This document shows positions 1 through 5,700 of a stretch of 12,504 nt of DNA, in pieces (within the stretch, counting starts at the first letter, position 1; every line of letters starts with the position of its first letter). Source of the DNA: Thermodesulfobacteriota bacterium (GTDB lineage: Bacteria; Desulfobacterota; DSM-4660; Desulfatiglandales; HGW-15). A program made the translations under genes and the position numbers. The notes under the pieces are model-generated. The model ran no database searches. It was given only the letters and a program-made list of their open reading frames with translations, and had not been told where the DNA came from. Location: positions 1 to 12,504 of the forward strand of contig JALOPA010000010.1 of assembly GCA_025454125.1 (NCBI GenBank), given 5' to 3'.

Positions 1-387
1 GACTAGGATTCCAATACTTGAAAATGGGCTGATCAGGATTTCGATACGCATGCTGGCGCGGAGAAGCAATATAAAATACGCCTGCCGATCTTCACTATTT
101 AGGTCCTGGGAAACGACGCCATCGCACTCCAAACTTCACCTTTCATAGCCTTCCGGAACGCCAGGATACCGCATGATCAGAGAGCCTGCGACATGTCTGA
201 CATAGTTGAAAACGAGGATCTGAAGCTAGTTTAACAAGGTGTCAGAGTGCAGCAATTGGTACCAGTTAAGGAAACTGATTTTCCCCAGCTTGATGGGTAA
301 GCAACTCTGCGCCTTCTGACTTGCAGAAAACCAGGGCGCATGTCATTGTGGTGGTGTCCGTCATAAACCTATGGCGAAGGATTTGCT
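1..387. other. non-coding or eroded stretch left of the first gene
   Basis: No intact gene is visible here. On the plus strand, reading from 103, one frame stays open to a TAA at 232-234. It resumes after that single stop and runs to another TAA at 298-300. The two segments read like ordinary protein (the first includes MSDIVENEDLKLV; the second QGVRVQQLVPVKETDFPQL). This is what a decayed gene broken by a nonsense mutation would look like. I cannot assign a family; a resemblance to the C-terminal part of EVE-type domains is only an impression. No promoter or terminator stands out. Confidence 0.3.
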
Positions 388-1047
388 ATGGCCCCATTCA
401 AAACGGTCAGTGCAGAGGAAATCCAGAGGGTCAACAGGATCCAGCGGGAGACTTTTGACAGGCTCCACCACCTCTTTGAGCCTCCCTTGCCTGAGGGCGT
501 GCCTGAACGTCTTGAGAAAATCGTGGAAAGCGGCAAGATCGAGAAAGGGGATACGGTCCTTGATGTGGGAACCGGCACGGGAATCCTGATCCCCATTATC
601 AAGAAATACGAACCCAAGTGGATTTACGCCTGCGACCTCTCAGAGGCCATGCTCAGGCAATTGAACAGCAAGAAATATCCTAACGTCGAGACGATTCTTG
701 CTGATGTCCGCGATCTGATGCTGCCAGGAAGCAGCATTGACGTGGTCTTCATCAATGCCTGCTACGGCAACATCATTGATAAAGCAGGGGCCTTCAGCAA
801 CCTCAGCAGGATGATGAAACCACAAGGCCGCATGGTGATCAGTCATCCTCTGGGCAAATCGTTCACTCGTTCGATGCGCGAAAGGGCCTCCTTTCCGTTA
901 GATCCCTTCCCGGAAAAAACCGAAGCCGGGGAGCTGTTCCGACCCTTTGGGTTTGAAATAGAAACGTTCATTGATGAGCCCACGCTCTATGTTCTGGTGC
1001 TCGCTTCAGGACCTGTCGCTCCGGTCACAAACCAAATGGGCATGTGA
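388..1047 (+). CDS. class I SAM-dependent methyltransferase
   Basis: This is a 219-residue soluble protein with a Rossmann-type methyltransferase core. Motif I is VLDVGTGTGIL (about residues 57-67). It is followed by an acidic residue after strand 2 (D83 in YACDLSEAM), which normally binds the ribose hydroxyls of SAM. An ADVRDL segment and a hydrophobic strand (VVFINACYG) come next, where the active-site end of the fold lies. The start at 388 has a GAAGG Shine-Dalgarno about 7 bases upstream. An earlier ATG at 371 is in another frame and is ignored. The substrate cannot be read from the sequence; the family includes small-molecule, quinone and protein methylases. The last 42 bases overlap the convergent gene on the other strand, so the C-terminal tail (after about residue 205) may be recent or non-conserved. 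It appears to be transcribed alone. Confidence 0.85.
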   Translation: MAPFKTVSAEEIQRVNRIQRETFDRLHHLFEPPLPEGVPERLEKIVESGKIEKGDTVLDVGTGTGILIPIIKKYEPKWIYACDLSEAMLRQLNSKKYPNVETILADVRDLMLPGSSIDVVFINACYGNIIDKAGAFSNLSRMMKPQGRMVISHPLGKSFTRSMRERASFPLDPFPEKTEAGELFRPFGFEIETFIDEPTLYVLVLASGPVAPVTNQMGM

Positions 1048-1413
1048 TTTCTTGACAGGATTTCCTGCAGGAGAGAAAAACACTCTCGCGTATTTGGCTT
1101 TGACGGAGAAAGGGTCAGGCAGTATTTTCAAAAGGTCTCTTTCAGAGTATCCACCGTAATGGCAGGGGACTGTCGTCCTCAGGTAATGATAGTTTCCCAA
1201 GTACTTGCAGATCGAACAGACCTCTTCTCCTGGTTCGCCTTCAAGCTCGATGCAGTTGACTTTCAAGGGGCAGTCTTGGACACTCAAACGAATGACCTTG
1301 ACTTCACCGTCGATCAAATTCGGTGTGATCTTTTTCTCCGCCAAAAGCGTCCCTTCATCAACAATCCAGTATCTCTCATCCCATTCTATGACTTGGTACC
1401 TGATCTCTTTCAT
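1006..1413 (-). CDS. small cysteine-containing protein of unknown function
   Basis: This is a 135-residue protein that I do not recognise. The start at the ATG ending at 1413 (MKEIRYQ) is preferred over a GTG nine codons upstream, because an AGAGAG purine run lies about 8 bases before it. The N-terminal half is rich in beta-forming residues and acidic (WDERYWIVDEGTLLAEKK). The centre carries cysteines at 48, 54, 66, 69 and 84, including a CxxC at 66-69. That pattern suggests a metal- or zinc-binding knuckle, but this is inference. No signal peptide or membrane segment is seen. The gene is convergent with the methyltransferase, and the two coding regions share 42 bases. The final residues (HAHLVCDRSDRS) are therefore read from the complement of the neighbour's end and may be an extension after loss of an earlier stop. 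Confidence 0.6.
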   Translation of the reverse strand: MKEIRYQVIEWDERYWIVDEGTLLAEKKITPNLIDGEVKVIRLSVQDCPLKVNCIELEGEPGEEVCSICKYLGNYHYLRTTVPCHYGGYSERDLLKILPDPFSVKAKYARVFFSPAGNPVKKSHAHLVCDRSDRS

Positions 1414-1690
1414 TGAAAGCTCTCTATCTCTATTCTCCACTTTGGTTCAATGTTGCCCCTGAGCAGGGACCTCTTTGGAAACACCCTTCCCGACGCAGGG
1501 TTTCTCCTACAGCGTGCTATACGCATTAAACCCACGTAAATTCGATAGGATACCAATGGGCACGCAGAAAACTGCTTTATCTATCGTCTTCTATCTGTAA
1601 AAATTTCCCTCCACACCTTGATCAATTGAAGCAGGCGATCACCTTAGACAGCATATAAATATCAATAACTTACATTCGATTCCTATCATT

Positions 1691-1706
1691 CGGCACTTTC
1701 TTTGCT
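1691..1706 (+). promoter_or_regulatory. putative sigma-54 (RpoN) promoter
   Basis: The sequence CGGCACTTTCTTTGCT matches the RpoN consensus YTGGCACG-N4-TTGCW closely. It has the GG of the -24 element, the GC of the -12 element, exact spacing, CAC after GG, and TTGCT at -12. Transcription would start near 1717 and leave a leader of roughly 260 bases before the lipoprotein at 1981. RpoN promoters need an AAA+ enhancer-binding activator, and none is encoded in the window. The inverted repeat at 1619-1641 is a possible but weak activator site. Confidence 0.6.
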
Positions 1707-1741
1707 CTATATAATTGCACGACTCATACCAGTACCGAGGA

Positions 1742-1921
1742 TTAACGAACGTTTACAAATGCCTAAGGCTGACCAGATCGATCCCGTAGCTCTAGTTTCC
1801 GAGCGGAGAACGCTTTAGGCAGGCAGCAGGACCTGACTTGATCTGGCCGTCAGTCATTCTGCCGCGCCTTAAGGCTTAAGCTCGAGGAGTCAGTGTTTAT
1901 CCGGAACTGAGTTAACGAACG
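1742..1921. repeat. 10-base direct repeat TTAACGAACG, two copies 170 bases apart
   Basis: Exact copies lie at 1742-1751 and 1912-1921. The second is followed by a further AACGGG, so the AACG unit is reiterated. They bracket the potential stem at 1761-1875. They may be protein-binding sites or the scar of an inserted element; the sequence alone does not decide. Confidence 0.45.
1761..1875 (+). other. potential structured leader RNA or small element
   Basis: Two pairs of complementary segments nest inside one another. CTGACCAGATC (1769-1779) can pair with GATCTGGCCGTCAG (1840-1853), allowing a small bulge. GCCTAAGGC (1761-1769) can pair with GCCTTAAGGC (1866-1875). If transcribed from the sigma-54 promoter, this would form a long-range stem closing about 115 bases. 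Identical TTAACGAACG decamers lie on both sides. It could be a leader RNA, an independent small RNA or a degraded miniature element. The pairing was judged by eye. Confidence 0.3.
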
Positions 1922-1980
1922 AACGGGTGAGTTAGAGACGGATGGCTAGCAGGAGCTATAAGAAGGGGAGGAGCACAACT

Positions 1981-2163
1981 ATGAAGAAAAGATTTTTCGG
2001 ACTAATCCTTCTGATCGCAGCGTTTCCTGCAATCTCTGGGTGCTGGTATGTGGCTGCGGCGGGTGCGGGTGCGGCTGTGACTTACATTGCGGTGGAAAAA
2101 GGCTACAAGGTGCAGAGCCCGGTCACTCACGAAGGACACAACCAGCAGCAGGACAAATCGTAA
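1981..2163 (+). CDS. small lipoprotein, 60 residues
   Basis: The start at 1981 is chosen because a strong GGGGAGGA Shine-Dalgarno (1965-1972) lies 8 bases upstream. An in-frame ATG at 1942 would put charged residues before the signal peptide. The product begins MKKRFFGLILLIAAFPAISGC, a classical type II signal peptide. Its lipobox is AISGC, with the lipidated cysteine at 21. After it comes a short Ala/Gly-rich stretch (VAAAGAGAAVTYIAVEKGY) and a hydrophilic, glutamine-rich tail. The GC-x-x-x-GAGAA-TY pattern resembles the N-terminus of DUF3568-type lipoproteins, but the protein is much shorter. It is probably anchored to the periplasmic face of a membrane. It is likely controlled from the sigma-54 site about 290 bases upstream, as no closer promoter is evident. 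Function unknown. Confidence 0.7.
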   Translation: MKKRFFGLILLIAAFPAISGCWYVAAAGAGAAVTYIAVEKGYKVQSPVTHEGHNQQQDKS

Positions 2164-2238
2164 ACAGGGTTCTCGATTTTGTCTGTTTGCGCCGGCTCGG
2201 ATTAAATCTGAGCTAGAGTCCCCGACTGCCCCCTCACA

Positions 2239-2925
2239 TTACTCTCGGGGCTGTGCCGCAACAAGCGCAGGGCCCACGTTGGAAGCCCAGCCTTTTTCAG
2301 CTGCCAAGTTCCGGTAGTCCCCTTCGGAAACCCCCTTTGCCTTGAGTATGGACTGGTTCACGAACGACAGCTTGCCGAAATCCAGCACCCCCGGGAAAAG
2401 GCCCACGGCCGCAGGTCTTACTCTTGGGGCATCTTTTCGTACCGGATCAAGGTAGGCCAGGACTTTCTCGCGATTTTCAGGCGTGTCGTCCTTCATGGTC
2501 AGACACACCACAAAATAGGCTGTGGGCAAACGGCTGAGCGTGTCTTGGTTGCTTTTCACAAAAGCAGCGGCTTCAGGCAGCCAGCTGCCCCGACGAATGG
2601 CACTTCCGACAATGACTGCTTGGTACGGGCTAAGGTCCTTGACGTTTTCTACAAGACGCACGTCAACGGATGCGCCCATTCCGCACAGTACGTGCCCTAT
2701 GGCCTCCGCGACGCTCCCTGTGGAACCGCATCTGCTGGCATAGGCAACCAACACTCGTCGTTGTTGGGGATGGGTTTCGCCACAGCTCGTCTCCAGGAAG
2801 GCGATATTCGATGCCCAGCTTTCCACAGGCATCAACAGGCTTGATCCGGTGGAGAGCATGCACATTCCTCCCCCTGCCAGGTAAGCCGTGCTTCGGATGA
2901 ATGCTCTTCTGGTCATTCGTGACAT
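2239..2925 (-). CDS. Tat-exported flavodoxin-domain protein
   Basis: This 228-residue protein begins with a twin-arginine signal (MTRRAFIRS at residues 4-12, then a hydrophobic stretch to about 34). It should therefore be folded with its cofactor in the cytoplasm and exported to the periplasm. The mature part has a flavodoxin fold. Strand 1 and the FMN phosphate loop are VLVAYASRCGSTGSVAEAIG (about 58-77), matching the S-x-x-G-x-T flavodoxin loop. A second strand AVIVGSAIRRGSWLPEAAAF follows, of the kind seen in Flavodoxin_5/HemG-like proteins. A strong GGGAGG Shine-Dalgarno precedes the start. The gene is monocistronic and convergent with the lipoprotein gene. A role as a periplasmic electron carrier is inference; the HemG-like protoporphyrinogen oxidase activity of cytoplasmic relatives should not be assumed. 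Confidence 0.85.
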   Translation of the reverse strand: MSRMTRRAFIRSTAYLAGGGMCMLSTGSSLLMPVESWASNIAFLETSCGETHPQQRRVLVAYASRCGSTGSVAEAIGHVLCGMGASVDVRLVENVKDLSPYQAVIVGSAIRRGSWLPEAAAFVKSNQDTLSRLPTAYFVVCLTMKDDTPENREKVLAYLDPVRKDAPRVRPAAVGLFPGVLDFGKLSFVNQSILKAKGVSEGDYRNLAAEKGWASNVGPALVAAQPRE

Positions 2926-2977
2926 GGGCCTCCCTCCCTGACTAAAGAAGTCTTTTATTCTGCAGGTTGAGTTGAGG

Positions 2978-3006
2978 ATGTTAAAGGAGTTTTATGGAAA
3001 TGTAAA
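2978..3006 (-). promoter_or_regulatory. putative sigma-70 promoter of the flavodoxin-like gene
   Basis: On the minus strand TTTACA (3001-3006) and TAACAT (2978-2983) are separated by 17 bases, giving 5/6 and 4/6 matches to the consensus. Transcription would start about 45 bases before the start codon at 2925. The -35 box lies in a short tandem repeat (TGTAAAAGAT followed by TGTAAAAGAG, 3001-3020), which could also be read by a regulator. Confidence 0.45.
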
Positions 3007-3206
3007 AGATTGTAAAAGAGGCTCAACAGACTCCCACCAACCCCGGCGCAAGAACTGAGACCTGATCCGTTCAACCGCACATCAAGTTTGTGAGGTCCTA
3101 TCGCGGTTTTCACACTTTAGAGCGAGCCATGAGAAAACGGCCGTCTCCGTAACGCCCTCATCGCGCGGAGCTGCCGCCAGATCCTTCGCCGCAATGGGCG
3201 CCAAGC

Positions 3207-3647
3207 CTATTTTTGTTTCTGGCCTTTGCCCTTGCTTTTTCCTTGACCCGTACCGCCGCCCATGTCTTTGTCTCCGTAAAGATCATGGCCGTTCTTCAAG
3301 GCATGGAACTCCTCTGATCCAGGCTTGATCCCCAGGCTTTTCGCAAGGGCTCCCCAGCCTTTCCCCTTGTCGGCCCTGTATTGCCTGATCACGTAATCGG
3401 TGGGCCGCTGCGACATCTCCCCGAGGCGAAGAACCATGTAGGCGTCCCCAGGGTAACCCACATTACTGAGCACCGCATTGATTTCTGCATCCCCTATTTT
3501 GAATCGGGCTCCGAGTCGCGCCCTGAATCCGGAAGGGTCTGCTTGCGCCTGGACGTTCAAATCCTTGATCCAGTCAAAATCACCCGCCACGGCCACCGAA
3601 GACAGAGACAACAAAAACATCACGACCACTGTCTTGAGCAGGTTCAT
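3207..3647 (-). CDS. small exported protein of unknown function with a basic glycine-rich tail
   Basis: The start at the ATG ending at 3647 is set by an AAGGAG Shine-Dalgarno 6 bases upstream, and because the product then starts with a clean Sec signal peptide (MNLLKTVVVMFLLSLSSVAVA, cleavage after about residue 21). The longer frame back to 3695 would bury it. The mature protein (about 125 residues) has a compact alpha-helical-looking domain. It contains VLRLGEM (about 72-78), YVIRQYRADKGKGWG (about 85-99) and LGIKPGSEEFHALK (about 105-118). I recall similar motifs in uncharacterised periplasmic proteins of Desulfobacterota but know no function. The last 16 residues are glycine, lysine and glutamine only. 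The gene lies 54 bases after the sugar kinase stop, so it may be co-transcribed. Confidence 0.7.
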   Translation of the reverse strand: MNLLKTVVVMFLLSLSSVAVAGDFDWIKDLNVQAQADPSGFRARLGARFKIGDAEINAVLSNVGYPGDAYMVLRLGEMSQRPTDYVIRQYRADKGKGWGALAKSLGIKPGSEEFHALKNGHDLYGDKDMGGGTGQGKSKGKGQKQK

Positions 3648-3701
3648 CCCAAACTCCTTTCGCGTTTGTTTCTTGAGGGCCCGCACTTGACCCATTTCGC
3701 T

Positions 3702-4760
3702 CTAGCGAACCCCTTTAGGATCTACAGCGCAGTCAAGAACTCCCGCGCCGCGAATCGGCGCGAGGGTGGAAATCCAGGCGGTCCTCAGCTCATCGATCCT
3801 CTTCTTTTCCCCTAGCGCCCAAACTGAGCCGCCGGCTCCGGCCCCTGCGAACCTCGCGCCGCATCCTGCCAGTTCCGCTTGCCTGATCAGCTCGCTCGTC
3901 ACAGGGATCAGCGCATCCGGCGTGATGTCCCTGCGAACCGCCATTTCTTCCCGGATTAGCCCCGCAGCCTGATCCCATTTCCGATCGCCAAGAGCCTGAG
4001 CCAGGCGGCTGACGACCCGGTTTGCCTCCACCCATCCTGCCCTGGTTTTACCCGAAAGAAATCCCTCAAGCCACCCCTGGTTGATCCTGGCGGACACATG
4101 GCTCTTTCCGCTGAAAGCCACGAGGAGACGTTCGGACAGCTCTCGCTCTCCCCTGCGATTAAGCAGGGCCCGGCGTTCATAAGGCGCCCGCCTGTTGCCG
4201 AACTGCCATCGCCAGAGGTTGACCCCTCCGAACACGGCGGCAGCCTGATCCTGGATGCCGCACTTGCCCGAGCTCGTGGAGTCCTCCAGATAGTAGGCGA
4301 GATGGAGGATGTCCTTCTGCGACAGCGGGGCCTTGCCTGCAAGCACGGCGAGTTTCGAAAGAGCCTTGATCAGGGCCACGAGCGCTGTGCTGGACCCCCC
4401 GAGCGCAGCCTTGGCAGGGGAATCCGAAGCAATCCGGACTTCAAGACCATGCAGGCCGAAATAGGAGACGGCGGCATAGAAGAGACCGAAGGGCGAGTCA
4501 AACGGCAGCGTCTTAAAGTCATGGGCATCGGTGTCGGCGAATCCCTCGGAGGAGACTTTGACCTTCCCGTCTTCAAACGGAACGAGGGTCACCCGGGTTC
4601 TCAGACTGAGCGCGATGTTTAGCGTGACCGGTTCAATCGTTTGCATGGGCAGCGCCATGGACCGGATGTCCCAGGTGCCGCCGGAATCCACGCGACACGG
4701 AGCAGAAGCTTCAGCTCTGCGGCTCTTGAGTATGTTTCTGGCTGAGAGGAAACCGGGCAT
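3702..4760 (-). CDS. GHMP-family sugar kinase (HddA/fucokinase-like)
   Basis: This 352-residue cytoplasmic kinase of the GHMP superfamily transfers phosphate from ATP to a small metabolite. The N-terminal APCRVDSGGTWD (about residues 20-31) corresponds to the substrate-binding start of heptose-7-phosphate kinase and fucokinase relatives. The nucleotide loop is PAKAALGGSSTAL (about 115-127), the GHMP PxxxGLGSS motif with ALGGSS in place of GLGSS. CGIQDQ (about 168-173) supplies the likely catalytic Asp. The C-terminal GHMP motif is FAGAGAGGSVWALG (about 305-318). The start MPGFLSARN is chosen by homology of length. No good Shine-Dalgarno precedes it, but the J-domain gene stops only 14 bases upstream, so translational coupling is likely. 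The substrate is unknown: candidates are a heptose 7-phosphate, fucose or another sugar. No LPS-heptose genes are adjacent. Confidence 0.8.
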   Translation of the reverse strand: MPGFLSARNILKSRRAEASAPCRVDSGGTWDIRSMALPMQTIEPVTLNIALSLRTRVTLVPFEDGKVKVSSEGFADTDAHDFKTLPFDSPFGLFYAAVSYFGLHGLEVRIASDSPAKAALGGSSTALVALIKALSKLAVLAGKAPLSQKDILHLAYYLEDSTSSGKCGIQDQAAAVFGGVNLWRWQFGNRRAPYERRALLNRRGERELSERLLVAFSGKSHVSARINQGWLEGFLSGKTRAGWVEANRVVSRLAQALGDRKWDQAAGLIREEMAVRRDITPDALIPVTSELIRQAELAGCGARFAGAGAGGSVWALGEKKRIDELRTAWISTLAPIRGAGVLDCAVDPKGVR

Positions 4761-4774
4761 AATCGGATTTGTAT

Positions 4775-5500
4775 TTAAAGAGGCGGCGACCATTTGTTGG
4801 TGGCGCCGTCGTAGGACCAGCAGTCCAAAAGCGCTTTCCTGAGCGTGAAATGGGGGTTCTCCGCCCACAGAAGCATCTGCTGGTGGGCGGCATTCAACTT
4901 CTTGAACTTCTCCGCGTCTCCCCCCAGGTCCGGATGATAGACCTTGGCCAGTCTTTTGTAGGCCGAGCGTATCTTTGCCACATTGCTCTCTGAAAAGAGC
5001 TCCTCTGTTGGGAGTTCAAGCAGCTTGAGGCACTCTCTTTCGAACCGGCTGAGCCTGGGTTTGAGTTTCTTGTCCGGCCGGATGGATTTCACATTGAGCT
5101 CCCTCCTGTGGTTTCTTTTCAGGAGGACCAGGGAAGCCAAGCTCTTGGACGTTCGGTTGCCGACCAGGTGGTACCACTCGCTTCCGGACTGAAGGACCAG
5201 GTGCTTCAGGTCTTCGGCCGGTTTCTTGTTGCCCGGTCTTCTGTAAAGAAACCGGGAGATGTCCTGGGACCAAATCGGCAGGATGTCCAGCACCACGAAA
5301 TGCTGGTCAAAGGAGAAGGCGGCATACCTTGCGTTGAAGGCAATGAGAAGCCCTTTGGACAGAGAGAGAACCCACAGCATCTGGTCCCGGCATTCGGGGG
5401 AACAGTAACGCCTCCCCCTTCTCATGCTGGTGCTTCCGCAGGCAATGCAGTGCTTCATGCCGCGGAGGGGCTGAGATGGAATGAGAGCTCTCTCTGTCAT
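4775..5500 (-). CDS. zinc-finger and J-domain protein
   Basis: This is a 241-residue protein. Near the N-terminus is a treble-clef-like zinc site CxxC-N11-CxxxC (Cys18, 21, 33, 37; HCIACGS...RYCSPECRD). A central domain of unknown type follows (about 45-130). A C-terminal J domain carries the diagnostic HPD (about 189-191) in AYKRLAKVYHPDLGGDAEKF. J domains stimulate the ATPase of Hsp70/DnaK, so this is probably a specialised co-chaperone; the client is unknown. The start at 5500 (MTERAL) is supported by the promoter at 5562-5590, whose transcript would begin near 5555. That excludes the upstream ATG at 5582-5584. The Shine-Dalgarno is poor, and an internal start at 5458 (MKHC) is possible. 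The gene leads an operon with the GHMP kinase. Confidence 0.8.
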   Translation of the reverse strand: MTERALIPSQPLRGMKHCIACGSTSMRRGRRYCSPECRDQMLWVLSLSKGLLIAFNARYAAFSFDQHFVVLDILPIWSQDISRFLYRRPGNKKPAEDLKHLVLQSGSEWYHLVGNRTSKSLASLVLLKRNHRRELNVKSIRPDKKLKPRLSRFERECLKLLELPTEELFSESNVAKIRSAYKRLAKVYHPDLGGDAEKFKKLNAAHQQMLLWAENPHFTLRKALLDCWSYDGATNKWSPPL

Positions 5501-5561
5501 GGGACCGCCACAAGACCAAAAGGGTTCGGCGCTCCTGACTTCAGAGCGCCTGAGAAAAAAC

Positions 5562-5590
5562 AGTATACTCTCTCCCCGCCTCATAATCAA
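5562..5590 (-). promoter_or_regulatory. sigma-70-type promoter of the J-domain/kinase operon
   Basis: On the minus strand TTGATT (5585-5590) is followed, after exactly 17 bases, by TATACT (5562-5567). The predicted transcript start, near 5555, lies downstream of the ATG at 5582-5584, so translation must start later (5500 or 5458). Confidence 0.65.
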
Positions 5591-5620
5591 GTTCCGAGCC
5601 TCAAGAGCGAGCTTATTTTA

Positions 5621-5649
5621 TTGACCAATGCCAATCCTTTATCTATATT
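5621..5649 (+). promoter_or_regulatory. sigma-70-type promoter of the MltD-like gene
   Basis: TTGACC (5621-5626) and TATATT (5644-5649) are separated by exactly 17 bases, each a 5/6 match. The predicted start near 5656 gives a leader of about 45 bases before the ATG at 5701. It is back-to-back with the minus-strand promoter, with 30 bases between the two -35 boxes. Confidence 0.7.
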
Positions 5650-5700
5650 TCCGGGAAATCATTTCAATCTTCTTTGCTTAATCCACCAAGAGGGCATCTC

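Larger units (their letters stand above)
1414..1980. other. 567-base intergenic region with regulatory signals
   Basis: No convincing gene is found here, and the base composition is more AT-rich than in the flanking genes. It holds a near-consensus sigma-54 promoter (1691-1706). About 50-70 bases upstream of that is a dyad TGATC-N13-GATCA (1619-1641), which could be an activator site. Downstream is a potentially base-paired leader (1761-1875), bracketed by two exact copies of TTAACGAACG (1742-1751 and 1912-1921). The region ends with the Shine-Dalgarno of the lipoprotein gene at 1981. Confidence 0.6.

Noticed and set aside
371..589. Alternative plus-strand frame starting at 371
   Set aside because: It is out of frame with the methyltransferase motifs and has no domain. 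The ATG at 388 has a proper Shine-Dalgarno.
2195..2250. Two hairpins (2195-2213 and 2220-2250) as terminators between the lipoprotein and flavodoxin genes
   Set aside because: The stems are short, the loops are long or contain mismatches, and no T-run follows on either strand. The second also overlaps the end of the flavodoxin-like gene.
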